A DNA stretch of 64,000 nucleotides, from NCBI RefSeq assembly GCF_000739915.1, contig NZ_BBJT01000007.1, positions 310,001-374,000 of the forward strand. The letters run 5' to 3'. Positions 43,026 to 51,533 of the stretch are shown in pieces. This stretch comes from Paenibacillus chitinolyticus NBRC 15660 (GTDB lineage Bacteria > Bacillota > Bacilli > Paenibacillales > NBRC-103111). Numbering within the stretch: the first letter of the stretch is position 1; each line of letters begins with the position of its first letter. Below the pieces are notes generated by a model. The model did no database searches, had not been told where the DNA came from, and saw only the letters and a program-made list of their open reading frames with translations. The position numbers were made by a program, and so were the translations under genes.

Positions 43026-43996
43026 TAATCGGTTCCGATATCGTAATGTTGTGCGATTGCCGCTGCCATCTCCTGGACCCGACGCTTCAGTGCAAGCGGC
43101 TCCCGAATGCGAATGGCCGTGCCGAACGTCATCAGATACATCGGAAGGTACTTGTTCATCGTCGGGACGTCGAGCAGAAACCACGCCTCCCGATCGGTTC
43201 GTTCCGTCAAATAGTGGCGCATATGCCAGTGGCCGCAAACCGCGTTCAGTGTGTCGGGCTCTCCCTCGATGCGGATGACCGTCAGCGGTCCGTCCGCCTC
43301 CCGTCCCCGCGCGGACTGGTCGCGGAAATAGGCGGACGCGGAGAAACGCTCCGGCTTTTCAAACCGTGCTTCGGTCGGCTCCAATCGCGCGATGCGATCT
43401 ACGCGGAACGTCCGTACTGCCTGCGACCGATGACAGAACGCGACAGCGTACCATTCATTTCGGTCATAAGCGAGTCCGTACGGATCGACATCACGTTCAT
43501 CGGCCTGCTCCGCATTCGCTTTGCGATAATCGATGCGCACCGTTCGCCCGTCATTAACCGCCTGCTCCAGGTCCCTTAGCAGCGGAACAACGGAAGGCGG
43601 ACGCGCCGGGGAAATCACATCCAAGCCTCCCGTCCGGCGGGACAGATCATCGCGCTGCTCTTCGTGCAGCCCGTTCTCCACCTTCTTCAGCGCGCTTTCC
43701 AGCTCCTCCGTATACGGATAGCCCGCGCCTTGCGCAAACTTATACGCGTCCACAAGCGCTTTCAGCTCTACAGAGTTGAAGAATAAGGGTGCCTCCTGGA
43801 AGCTTTCTAGAATACGAATGCCGCCGTCATGGCCTGATTCCGCGACGACCGGCACGCCGCTGGCACATAATGCGTCAATATACCGGTACACGGTGCGGAC
43901 GCTAATTTCCAAACTGTCTGCGATCTGCGCAGCAGTGAGCTTCCTTCCGGCTCGCAGCATCCAAATCATGGATAGCATGTTATCCCATTTTGCCAT
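43025..43996 (-). CDS. YafY-type regulator with HTH and WYL domains
   Basis: A 323-residue protein: N-terminal HTH (LTAAQIADSLEISVRTVYRY), middle linker and WYL-type domain with NEWYAVAFC in the WYL position (Trp-Tyr-Ala). High GC content relative to neighbours. A second WYL regulator is at 743. Its target is not clear; the nearest genes are ridA (downstream) and the 44117 gene (upstream, same strand). Confidence 0.85.
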   Translation of the reverse strand: MAKWDNMLSMIWMLRAGRKLTAAQIADSLEISVRTVYRYIDALCASGVPVVAESGHDGGIRILESFQEAPLFFNSVELKALVDAYKFAQGAGYPYTEELESALKKVENGLHEEQRDDLSRRTGGLDVISPARPPSVVPLLRDLEQAVNDGRTVRIDYRKANAEQADERDVDPYGLAYDRNEWYAVAFCHRSQAVRTFRVDRIARLEPTEARFEKPERFSASAYFRDQSARGREADGPLTVIRIEGEPDTLNAVCGHWHMRHYLTERTDREAWFLLDVPTMNKYLPMYLMTFGTAIRIREPLALKRRVQEMAAAIAQHYDIGTD

Positions 43997-44116
43997 CTGA
44001 AATGCCCTCTTTTACTTATGAAATGAGACTGATTTTAGTGGTCACCGTATCTTTTGTAGAGCGAAATTTAAAGGGCACCAGGAGAGTAGCCGCGAATTCG
44101 ATTCGCATTACGTGTA

Positions 44117-45310
44117 TCAGTTCATAGACTCTGCCGAAATCGTCTCACACCCGTTGAATAACGCAAATTTTTGGAAACAACTGTTCAAGGCTGTCCGCAA
44201 TTGCGCTGTTTGCTTCACACCGTTCTCGTACCAGATGTTTTTAACAACGAGCGTTCCGGTTTTTCGCTCCACGATTATTTCGGCTCGCCCAATGAAGCTC
44301 TCTCCATATAATAGAGGCAGCACATAATAGCCGAATTTTCGTTTGATTGCAGGCGTGTAAATCTCCCAGGTGTAATCGAAGCCAAACAATTCGTTGATGA
44401 GTTTTCTGTCCCATATTAAATTATCTAGAGGGGCAATAAGCTCGCAACGTAATTTCGGCTCCTGATTTTGCAGAACGGTCTCAATAAGCAGTAAATCCTC
44501 CGCGAGGCAGTACAGCATATCCTTTATTTGTTCCACGGCAACAGCAACAATGCGACCTTCGTACAATAGCTGGCGAAAAACCTCGTTGCGCTGCGCTGCT
44601 TTCAACCCCCATATATTCAGCCATGCATCTGACGCACGATTCCATAAGAGGCCAACAGAGCCGATTCGACGCAATACCCTCCACTTGTGATGCTCAAGCT
44701 CATCCTCCAGCGGCTCTGATGCATTCAGCAGATTTGGCTGTATGTACTTCTTGGCTATATCGTAATATTTACGCGTTCCTTTTTTATGATGAATAATCAA
44801 CTCACCCGTCGAATACATCTGTTCCAGCACCGATCGAGATGAATTGTTTCCACCGCTCCAGTGGATGGCCGATCGCCAAGAGAAATCTCCATCCAATTTT
44901 AAATCATCCGAACTTAGTGCACCGTGATTTTGGATATGAGCCCGTACTTGCGTTGTCAACGCTTCCATTTCGGGATAGCGCTTGGCATGTTGTCGGGCGG
45001 CTTGCCTGTATCGCTCAAAATATGGCCAGTCCTCGACAGAGATAATGGCCAGGTTCTTGTCGGGATAATCGACAAGGCTTCTATCCTCATACAGCAGCTC
45101 GGCGAGCATTCCCTTGGTAAATCCCTTGATTCGCGACTGTAACACCAATTCGGCGTTTTTCCCACAAACATCGATGGGGTCGTATTGAATGCAACTGACC
45201 TGCCGAGCGAAGTCCAATACGCCCTGCTTCCCACTAAATTTATATTCGCCCAGAAGTCCATGCTTCAACAACAGAAATTGCCGTGCCTGGCGGTTTGTTA
45301 ACTGGATCAT
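44117..45310 (-). CDS. YcaQ/AlkZ-type winged-helix DNA glycosylase
   Basis: A 397-residue protein of the HTH_42 / YcaQ superfamily (winged-helix DNA glycosylases that unhook interstrand crosslinks or excise alkylated bases). The catalytic QxD motif is present as CIQYDPIDV (about residues 38-46). Members with Q-x-D resemble YcaQ/AlkX, while AlkZ uses Q-x-Q. RNIWGLKAAQRN-like and HHKKGTRKYYDIAKKYI segments also fit. AGAGGTAGG lies 8 bases before ATG 45310; the frame upstream is not needed. Role: repair of crosslinks, possibly self-resistance to a genotoxin. Confidence 0.8.
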   Translation of the reverse strand: MIQLTNRQARQFLLLKHGLLGEYKFSGKQGVLDFARQVSCIQYDPIDVCGKNAELVLQSRIKGFTKGMLAELLYEDRSLVDYPDKNLAIISVEDWPYFERYRQAARQHAKRYPEMEALTTQVRAHIQNHGALSSDDLKLDGDFSWRSAIHWSGGNNSSRSVLEQMYSTGELIIHHKKGTRKYYDIAKKYIQPNLLNASEPLEDELEHHKWRVLRRIGSVGLLWNRASDAWLNIWGLKAAQRNEVFRQLLYEGRIVAVAVEQIKDMLYCLAEDLLLIETVLQNQEPKLRCELIAPLDNLIWDRKLINELFGFDYTWEIYTPAIKRKFGYYVLPLLYGESFIGRAEIIVERKTGTLVVKNIWYENGVKQTAQLRTALNSCFQKFALFNGCETISAESMN

Positions 45311-45428
45311 GTTCGCACCTACCTCTAGTTTAGTACAGTATAAAAACGAAGGCGTGAAGGCGAATTTGTCCACGTACCCGCTGAGGTGTGATGGACGGCT
45401 TCGCCGACCCTATTCACCCCTACTCAAA

Positions 45429-46754
45429 TTATTCTTTGTCAAAATAATCATCCGGCAAATTTAATTCCTTCAAACAACCCATAAATTTTTCCCTGAAATT
45501 ATTATTGTTTTTATATTCCGGCCACTCAGCCTTATAATAAGGCAATAACTTCTCATGAGGGATAATGCCCCAATATATAATAGTGTTTTTCACAACTTCT
45601 TTGTCGCCACCCATTAACATCTGTTCAATGGTTTCCCAACTTTCCGATTTGTTAGTGCAATTGCGTGTGGCATAGATAGCGGCAGTTTGTATATTCGGGT
45701 CGTTGTGGCACAAAAAGGGCGCAAAGTTTTGGAGTGTAATCGCGCCGGAGGATTCTAAAACATACCCCACATGACGTAACGTTTCCGGGTCGTGAACCCT
45801 GTCAAGACTTCGCAATATCACTTGTATGAATTCCGCTAAATCAACAGATTTACCGTGCCAGTTCACAATGTTTAAAGCTTGTAAAAAATCCTCATTTCTT
45901 TCTGAATGCAACAGCTCGAGAAGAAAGTCTCTTCCCGCGTCAACAGAGGTTTTGCAGATTAGCTGAATGGCTGTAGTGCGATCATTTTGTCTTTGCTCCG
46001 CAACGCTTTTTAAAAAATCAATGGTTAGCTGCGAGGTTTTCTTAAACTTGAACATTCCCTCAAGCGCTTTTGTTTTGATTTCTTCGTTTGGGGCGTTTTG
46101 ATAAACCTGTATCAACGCATTTTCATCGCCCGGCATTCTACTACCAAACCACCCGATATCATAATCCAGAATAATTTCGTCCAGCCAGCGCTCATACCAG
46201 TCCAGAAAGTTATCTTCATAGACAAAGAAAAAGGGACGATCCGGATAAAAATCCGAAGTGTAAACGATTTTTCCCCTGTTTTCCCCTTCAAGTACGAGAT
46301 ACATATCGTATTCGCAGCCTTGTGTGCCAATGCACAACATTCCGCCCATCACCCTATCACGGGCCGCGTCGTATTCCAGGTCGGAGATGTCCTCATCATT
46401 GATCAGGGGCTTGGTCAAATGGTTCCATTCCTCTTTTGTCATTCTGGGGTGCAGAACGCATTTTGTAGTGAGTGCACTATCGGTATAGGAAGTTGCCTTT
46501 TCAATCGAATAAATCCCGTAATACGGCCCGGCACCTCCATTTCCGACTTTCGTTAAAAACTGCGCATAAGGCTCCGGGAGTGTGACCTGATTCTTTGCTT
46601 GCCAGTCCGTAAGCTCTTTTGCTGTAAGCTTTTCATCAACCTTGTATTTGTGTGAGGATGCTCCGAACACCAAAAAAGCCGTATCTTTGCGCATGGCTTT
46701 TTCGAGTTTGTATTTTATTCGATCCAGTTGCGTTTCTTTCTTCCAAAACAACAT
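45429..46754 (-). CDS. SMI1/KNR4 domain protein with HEAT-like repeats
   Basis: A 441-residue protein. Residues about 50-190 form an SMI1/KNR4 (SUKH) domain (TLPEPYAQFLTKVGNGGAGP ... MLCIGTQGCEYDMYLVLEGE). The C-terminal half (about 220-430) has helical HEAT-like repeats. Such proteins occur in immunity clusters next to toxins, but also as orphans. The downstream gene on the same transcript side is the endonuclease V-like 46774. Function not established. Confidence 0.8.
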   Translation of the reverse strand: MLFWKKETQLDRIKYKLEKAMRKDTAFLVFGASSHKYKVDEKLTAKELTDWQAKNQVTLPEPYAQFLTKVGNGGAGPYYGIYSIEKATSYTDSALTTKCVLHPRMTKEEWNHLTKPLINDEDISDLEYDAARDRVMGGMLCIGTQGCEYDMYLVLEGENRGKIVYTSDFYPDRPFFFVYEDNFLDWYERWLDEIILDYDIGWFGSRMPGDENALIQVYQNAPNEEIKTKALEGMFKFKKTSQLTIDFLKSVAEQRQNDRTTAIQLICKTSVDAGRDFLLELLHSERNEDFLQALNIVNWHGKSVDLAEFIQVILRSLDRVHDPETLRHVGYVLESSGAITLQNFAPFLCHNDPNIQTAAIYATRNCTNKSESWETIEQMLMGGDKEVVKNTIIYWGIIPHEKLLPYYKAEWPEYKNNNNFREKFMGCLKELNLPDDYFDKE

Positions 46755-46773
46755 ATTGAATCCCCCTGTTGAA

Positions 46774-47283
46774 TTATAGCCGGGCTTCCTTCGTTTGCTT
46801 ATCCAGCAATTTCAGCAGATGTGGAAATCGATATTCTCCGTACATACTCTGTATATGCTCGGCAGCGACTGCTAGCTCCATGCCGATAGAGGTTATATAC
46901 AAAGGCTTGGAGCTGTTGCCTCGGTAAATCTTTTTGACAAAAGCCTCATTGTCGTGAAAGGCACTTTTTGCAACACCGATCACTGGAATTTTCCCTGAAA
47001 AAGCTGTGTAAACATAATGTCCGAGCCCGGGCTTTTTCTCATTGTTTAAGTACACATAGCCATCCACAACAATGGTGTGTATTTGGTTTAGATCAGTAAG
47101 TTTCAACAGTTCCCGTATGCAAGGGAGCTCTCGTTTATAGAAAAAACCTGGTTCGTATTCGTGAGGGTTTTCCGTATAAGACACGATGACGTCGAGTGGT
47201 TTGGAATCTTCCCAGCTTTGAAAAATAACCCCCACTGATTTCGCTTGATTTTCCTCATAATACACATCGACAGCGATGATCAT
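46774..47283 (-). CDS. Endonuclease V-like protein
   Basis: A 169-residue protein, shorter than typical endonuclease V (about 220). Active-site candidates are present: Asp5-region AVDVYY, Glu in FYKRELPCIREL, Asp in IVVDGYVYLN, and the GVAKSAF segment. Endonuclease V cleaves DNA or RNA next to deoxyinosine or inosine. The first about 30 residues of the usual protein are missing, so activity is uncertain. It lies 19 bases upstream of the SMI1/HEAT gene. Confidence 0.65.
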   Translation of the reverse strand: MIIAVDVYYEENQAKSVGVIFQSWEDSKPLDVIVSYTENPHEYEPGFFYKRELPCIRELLKLTDLNQIHTIVVDGYVYLNNEKKPGLGHYVYTAFSGKIPVIGVAKSAFHDNEAFVKKIYRGNSSKPLYITSIGMELAVAAEHIQSMYGEYRFPHLLKLLDKQTKEARL

Positions 47284-47421
47284 TAATAGCGATTCCTTCC
47301 TTTAAGTTCATTTTAAGCTGTAGATTATTTCCATTATACCACATAGTATTTTTTCCGCCGCAGGCGCAGCACAGAAGAAACCTCCACCCTTAAACCCTTG
47401 GCCGGATGAGTTTTTGCCATG

Positions 47422-47460
47422 CATTTCGCCGTCAGCTTAACGTCTCCATCGACGAAAAAT
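47422..47460 (+). repeat. Dispersed repeat, type A (internally deleted)
   Basis: ATTTCGCCGTCAGCTTAACG then TCTCCATCGACGAAAAAT. Ends ATTTCGCCGTC and GACGAAAAAT are inverted; the central GATACGGTT block is missing. A tail GAACTGCCGCAGCGCATCG (47468-47486) matches tails at 57331, 59164 and 61160. Confidence 0.65.
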
Positions 47461-47502
47461 GTGAAAGGAACTGCCGCAGCGCATCGTTACCGACAAGCCG
47501 AA

Positions 47503-47532
47503 AAGGAGAACACCTTGATGGTCGTTCTCCTT
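47503..47532 (-). terminator. AAGGAGAAC-type terminator
   Basis: AAGGAGAAC (47503-47511) with GTTCTCCTT (47524-47532), inner ACC/GGT pair. A near-identical hairpin occurs at 54984. The minus strand carries the T-run. Confidence 0.65.
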
Positions 47533-47629
47533 GAAAATTTGTCCGGGATGAGCATATTCGGTTAGAGATGCCAGCCTTACACCTAATATGAATATATTTT
47601 AATCATCCATCACTCAGGGTTTTCCAGCA

Positions 47630-48463
47630 CTACATTGTAAATGTGCCAAGTAAAGACGGCCATACCGAGATTCTTTCACGACAGGACGGACATACGGTTT
47701 CCCCCGCTAAATAATGCAGATGCCCAGCCAATGTTCGCTCTCCAATCGCTGCCGCCCGCTCCGCTAGTGCGCGTACTTCTTCATCTGCAAATGACGCTGC
47801 CGGAACGATTGGTTGTGATTCCTGGCCAGTGTGAAAAACGGGATCATCTTCATAGGCTTGAAGAATTTCTGCATGATCTTCATTAGGCCATATGTACACA
47901 TCTTCCTCGCAGGCCGGACACACGGCCACATACTCATCACCGTTACTAAACGTCATCAACATGTTGGCAGGGCGATATGAGCCCCGATAAGCAGCATCCG
48001 CAACAAGAATGTAACGCTTCTCTAGCTCATCTATGGGATGTTGGGCTGTAAAGGCGAATACTTCCTTTGTAAGCACCCTGAGCTTGCCAATTGCCTCTAC
48101 ATATTCACGATACAATTCCGTACAAACGGAGCTTCCTACATCCTCAGCTAGTTCTGCCCAAGATGCCGGGAATGGCGCCTCATCTCGCCCATCGCGGCTT
48201 GCCTCGATGATACCGCAATTGATAAACAGTTCTTTGCGCACTTCCTCATCCGATGTGGAACATGCTAGCTGCGCCAAAAACGGCATCACCGCGTAGGTAG
48301 CCGTATAGATCGTATTTTGATGGAACAAAAACTCCTGAAAGAGTTCGTCAAAAACCTCCTGGCTATATTCCTGCATGAGCTGCTGCAATAACACAGGTAC
48401 GTTGTCCGCAGAACTGTACGGCCCTGTCAGCTTTCCCCATACATCGCTATTCCACTTAAGCAA
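47630..48463 (-). CDS. Hypothetical protein with two CPxC zinc-ribbon-like motifs
   Basis: A 277-residue soluble protein. The first 150 residues are helical with HEAT-like spacing (ATYAVMPFLAQLACSTSDEEV). Two similar knuckles follow: CPACEEDVYIWP (about 181-192) and CPSCRERISVWP (about 260-271), suggesting a duplicated zinc-binding unit or one metal site. I do not recognise a family name. A degraded copy of the 3' end lies at 32215, and a truncated ORF lies directly upstream. Neighbours are SMI1/HEAT and endonuclease V-like genes. Confidence 0.7.
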   Translation of the reverse strand: MLKWNSDVWGKLTGPYSSADNVPVLLQQLMQEYSQEVFDELFQEFLFHQNTIYTATYAVMPFLAQLACSTSDEEVRKELFINCGIIEASRDGRDEAPFPASWAELAEDVGSSVCTELYREYVEAIGKLRVLTKEVFAFTAQHPIDELEKRYILVADAAYRGSYRPANMLMTFSNGDEYVAVCPACEEDVYIWPNEDHAEILQAYEDDPVFHTGQESQPIVPAASFADEEVRALAERAAAIGERTLAGHLHYLAGETVCPSCRERISVWPSLLGTFTM

Positions 48464-48627
48464 GCTTTCCCTCCGTTCCTAATCGCCTATCATTTTTCAA
48501 ATATAATTCAATAATGCTTTCATAGCTAAGTTTAGATTTCCTCGTATAATGGTCTTTTATCATTTTTTCGGTTCCATTACCAGCTTCGATGTAGTTAATT
48601 TCTTTAAGAAATTCATCACGAGCTACT
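48456..48627 (-). pseudogene. 5'-truncated ORF ended at a repeat
   Basis: The minus-strand frame reads ARDEFLKEINYIEAG, NGTEKMIKDHYTRKSKL and SYESIIELYLKNDRRLGTEG, then TAA at 48456-48458. It has no start codon and its upstream end is the repeat at 48628. It overlaps the 47630 start by 8 bases, as coupled genes do. It was probably the upstream gene of that operon before the repeat cut it. Confidence 0.45.
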
Positions 48628-48664
48628 AGGGGTTCCCCGCGCTATCTGTAACGGCAAGTTTTCC
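48628..48664 (+). repeat. Dispersed repeat, type B (right part)
   Basis: CTAGGGGTTCCCCGCGCTATC then TGTAACGGCAAGTTTT. The left half is absent; its left edge joins the truncated ORF at 48456. Confidence 0.65.
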
Positions 48665-48705
48665 ACATAACACTAACTTTCGAAGTGCTCTTGATTTTTT
48701 TGACC

Positions 48706-48739
48706 AATCGTACTAAAATTCAACCATTGGTACTAAATG
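48706..48739 (+). promoter_or_regulatory. Direct repeat before the TetR gene
   Basis: CCAATCGTACTAAA (48706-48719) and CCATTGGTACTAAA (48726-48739), 20 bases apart. The second contains the near-palindrome ACCATTGGT. A plausible autoregulatory operator. Confidence 0.4.
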
Positions 48740-48763
48740 TAAAGCGAAAGGATAAAAACCAAA

Positions 48764-49381
48764 ATGAACAGCCAAAAAAAGTTGTCGTTCATCGAAGAAG
48801 CAAGGCGGAACCAAATCATGGCATGCGCAATCGAGATTATTTCCACGAAAGGTTATGCACAAGCCTCTTTGGCACAAATCGCCAAAGAAGCTGGGATCAG
48901 CAAAGGGGTGATTTCCTACCATTTCTCCAGCAAAGACGATCTAATCGAACAGATTGTGTCCGACTTATACGAATCCGGCTCTACGTTCATGACACCTTAT
49001 CTTGCGGCGCAGACGACAGCATTGGATTGGATTAACACATATATCGAGAAGAATGTGTTGTTCATGAAATCGCATCGGAGGCATGTTATTGCCGTAACGG
49101 AAATTATATTTCATGCAAGGGACGAGGAGGGAAAGCCTCGCCATTTCAGGAACATCGATACGGATGCCACGATCAATGTGCTTGTGAAGATGTTGCACAG
49201 GGGCACTATGGAAGGGGATTTCCGGGAATTTACTGATTTCTCCGCTCGTGTCTTAGCCGCCACGATCCGATCAGCCATTGATGGACTCAGCTTTCAGTTA
49301 GCAGCGAGTCTTGATCTTGACCTGGACGCTTATGCTAAAGAGCTCGTTACTATATTTCAAGTAGCTGCGCGCAAGGTTTGA
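48764..49381 (+). CDS. TetR/AcrR family regulator
   Basis: A 205-residue regulator: N-terminal HTH (ACAIEIISTKGYAQASLAQI and AKEAGISKGVISYHFSSKDDL) and a variable C-terminal ligand domain with several aromatic residues. It is followed 41 bases later by a small membrane-protein gene, presumably co-transcribed or regulated. Confidence 0.88.
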   Translation: MNSQKKLSFIEEARRNQIMACAIEIISTKGYAQASLAQIAKEAGISKGVISYHFSSKDDLIEQIVSDLYESGSTFMTPYLAAQTTALDWINTYIEKNVLFMKSHRRHVIAVTEIIFHARDEEGKPRHFRNIDTDATINVLVKMLHRGTMEGDFREFTDFSARVLAATIRSAIDGLSFQLAASLDLDLDAYAKELVTIFQVAARKV

Positions 49382-49422
49382 ACCGCTTTATCCATTACCA
49401 TTAAGCAAAGGGGTTGGTGAGG

Positions 49423-49821
49423 TTGATTAAAACATTTGTAGGCGGTATCGTCTTGATCTTGATAGGGATCGCGTGGGGTCTGCTATTGGACGAGATCGGA
49501 ATGCGCGAATGGTTATTGTTGCTGTCAGGAATCGTCCTAGGGATTATTGCAGGTCTCGTTCAACGCTGGGCAGTCGCCAGACAAAGACTCGGGCTCATCA
49601 CACCAGGCAAGAAGAGACTATGGATTATCGGCGTCATTGTTGTTCTTGTCACTGTAAAAGTTGCCATAAACGTCTTCATCCCATCTTATCTTGCGACGAA
49701 TAATAGTGGCATCTACCTGTCCATCGTCTATGCCATCGGGGGCCTCCTCCTCGGTCATGCATTGTATCTCAGATTCAAACCCATGCCTCAGCCAGCAAAG
49801 CTAAGGGCTAATCGAACGTGA
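49423..49821 (+). CDS. Small polytopic membrane protein
   Basis: A 132-residue protein of about four membrane helices (GGIVLILIGIAWGLL, WLLLLSGIVLGIIAGL, LWIIGVIVVLVTVKVAI, YLSIVYAIGGLLLGHAL). The start codon is uncertain: TTG 49423 (9-10 bases after AAAGGGG) or GTG 49417. Family not recognised. It lies in the TetR transcript. Confidence 0.6.
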   Translation: MIKTFVGGIVLILIGIAWGLLLDEIGMREWLLLLSGIVLGIIAGLVQRWAVARQRLGLITPGKKRLWIIGVIVVLVTVKVAINVFIPSYLATNNSGIYLSIVYAIGGLLLGHALYLRFKPMPQPAKLRANRT

Positions 49822-49887
49822 TTCGCATTTCCTTTGCACGTAGCCTACACACATATCAACCCCATACGCCATAAGTAATTCCGCAAA

Positions 49888-49970
49888 AGACTTGCCGTCA
49901 CTTATGGTACGGTTCAGCTTACACCCTATAACGGCTAAATTAAGAGGCAGCCATTAATGGGTGCCTCTTA
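49888..49970 (+). repeat. Dispersed repeat plus inverted-repeat hairpin
   Basis: Ends CTTGCCGTCACTTATGG, TACGGTTCAG, and TATAACGGCTAA form the type A/B intermediate. A perfect TAAGAGGCA/TGCCTCTTA hairpin (49941-49970) follows without a T-run. Confidence 0.65.
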
Positions 49971-50017
49971 ACCTTCTAAACAATACACTATTAGACTGAA
50001 AACTTTGGAATACTTTC

Positions 50018-50205
50018 CTAAAGCTCTTTAGCCTGCTCAGATGCTACGTCTCCTGCCTCTAAAAATGCAACCGTATCTCTACCCATACCCGTTATCGCTA
50101 ACATTTGTAAAAACCCGGGAGTAAAAACTTCCCCACCAATGATACTCAACTTCCGTTTGTTATAGATAATGAAGTTTCTATATTAATACATATTTCAATA
50201 GGCTA
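50018..50205 (-). pseudogene. Possible decayed ORF without start
   Basis: The minus frame from a stop at about 50205 to TAG 50018 reads KRKLSIIGGEVFTPGFLQML, AITGMGRDTVAFLEAGDV and ASEQAKEL. It has a protein-like composition but no initiation codon and no recognised family. Weak evidence only. The rest of 49971-50335 shows no gene. Confidence 0.25.
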
Positions 50206-50335
50206 AATCCTATCGTGGCTGATTATCCGGGCAATCGATATAGTTGCGGACACCACTCCACCTCCAGTCCAATCTCTTATACACCATATGAAGGTAGAAT
50301 AGATTTCTCGCCCGCCCTAATGCTAGCAGACCCTG

Positions 50336-51373
50336 CTATTCATCGGATATGCCAATCGCTTTGTTCCGTTCTTTAAACCTCTCGTTATGCGACGATACAT
50401 AAGCCATTCTCGGCGCCTCGGGATCCATGTACCGTTTGGCGCTGTTAAGCGCTAAAGCCGCATCCGTGAACGCCCCTGCAATGAGGTTGAGCTTGCTTTC
50501 GTAATTGACGAAGTCGCCAGCCCCGAAGATGCCCGGCAAGTTCGTCTCAAGTCTCGGGCTGACGAATATGTTCCAGTCGTCCATATCCAGTCCCCAATCC
50601 TTGATACCTGTAAAATCGGACTTCAGCCCGTGGTTAACGATAACCTCGTCTATTTCTAGCTCGCGCGAGTCCCCTGATTCGATATGGGTAATCGTCACCC
50701 GTTCAATCGTCTTTCCGTTACCGCTGTATAACTGCGTGACTTCATATGGCGTAAGCACATCGGCAGAAGACTCCTTCATTCGAACAATGTTTTTCTCATG
50801 TCCGCCGAAGCGGTCGCGCCTATGCACGACTGTGACCTGAGCAGCGATGGGAACCAGCTCGTTCGCCCAATCGACAGCGGAATTTCCCCCACCCGAAATA
50901 AGGACTCGTTTCCCCCTAAAAGGCTCCAGTTCCTGCACCGTATAGTGCAGATTGGACACCTCATAGCGCTCAGCCCCTTCCAACTCCAGCTTTGCCATTC
51001 GCAGAATGCCGCGGCCGATAGCCAGAATGACCGTGCGTGTCCAGTGCTTCTCCCCCGTTGCCGCCTCCAGGATGTACGTCGAATCCGCTTGTTTCTCCAA
51101 TCCGATAATGTGCTGGCCGAATACAATTGCCGGGTCGAACGTCTTCGCTTGCTCCGACAATTGTGCGATTAACTTCTCGCATAGGATTGGCGGAACCCCT
51201 CCAACATCCCAAATCATTTTCTCGGGATAAATAAGCATCCGCCCGCCCAGCTCGTCTTTCGCTTCTATTAGTTTCGTCTTTAAATCGCGCATTCCACTAT
51301 AAAAAGCAGTATACATTCCCGCAGGACCACCGCCGATAATCGTCACATCGTATAATTCAAGCTGCTCAGTCAA
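50336..51373 (-). CDS. Ferredoxin/flavodoxin-NADP reductase (TrxR-like, YumC type)
   Basis: A 345-residue flavoprotein: FAD-binding [16 protein letters not shown] (about 9-24), NADPH-binding [17 protein letters not shown] and the C-terminal GAGDF motif followed by [16 protein letters not shown]. There is no CxxC redox pair, as in YumC-type ferredoxin-NADP reductases rather than thioredoxin reductase. GGAGGAGG lies 7 bases before TTG 51373. The Fur box at 51415 places it under iron control, probably to supply reductant for iron release from siderophores or for flavodoxin metabolism. Confidence 0.85.
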   Translation of the reverse strand: MTEQLELYDVTIIGGGPAGMYTAFYSGMRDLKTKLIEAKDELGGRMLIYPEKMIWDVGGVPPILCEKLIAQLSEQAKTFDPAIVFGQHIIGLEKQADSTYILEAATGEKHWTRTVILAIGRGILRMAKLELEGAERYEVSNLHYTVQELEPFRGKRVLISGGGNSAVDWANELVPIAAQVTVVHRRDRFGGHEKNIVRMKESSADVLTPYEVTQLYSGNGKTIERVTITHIESGDSRELEIDEVIVNHGLKSDFTGIKDWGLDMDDWNIFVSPRLETNLPGIFGAGDFVNYESKLNLIAGAFTDAALALNSAKRYMDPEAPRMAYVSSHNERFKERNKAIGISDE

Positions 51374-51414
51374 TTGATGTCCTCCTCCAGCCGGCTCATG
51401 TAACATTCATGCTA

Positions 51415-51429
51415 TGATAATCATTATCA
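51415..51429. promoter_or_regulatory. Fur box
   Basis: TGATAATCATTATCA, a perfect 7-1-7 Fur site in front of the reductase gene. Confidence 0.9.
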
Positions 51430-51533
51430 ACATCATTGTAGTTTCGGCAGCGTGACAATAACAATGAACAAAATCGACGGTTGCTTTGTATAAAATGGAG
51501 GATGCAGACCTTTCAGTCGCAAGCAAAACCAAA

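Noticed and set aside
43046-43579. Long plus-strand frame over the WYL gene
   Set aside because: Shadow in a GC-rich region.
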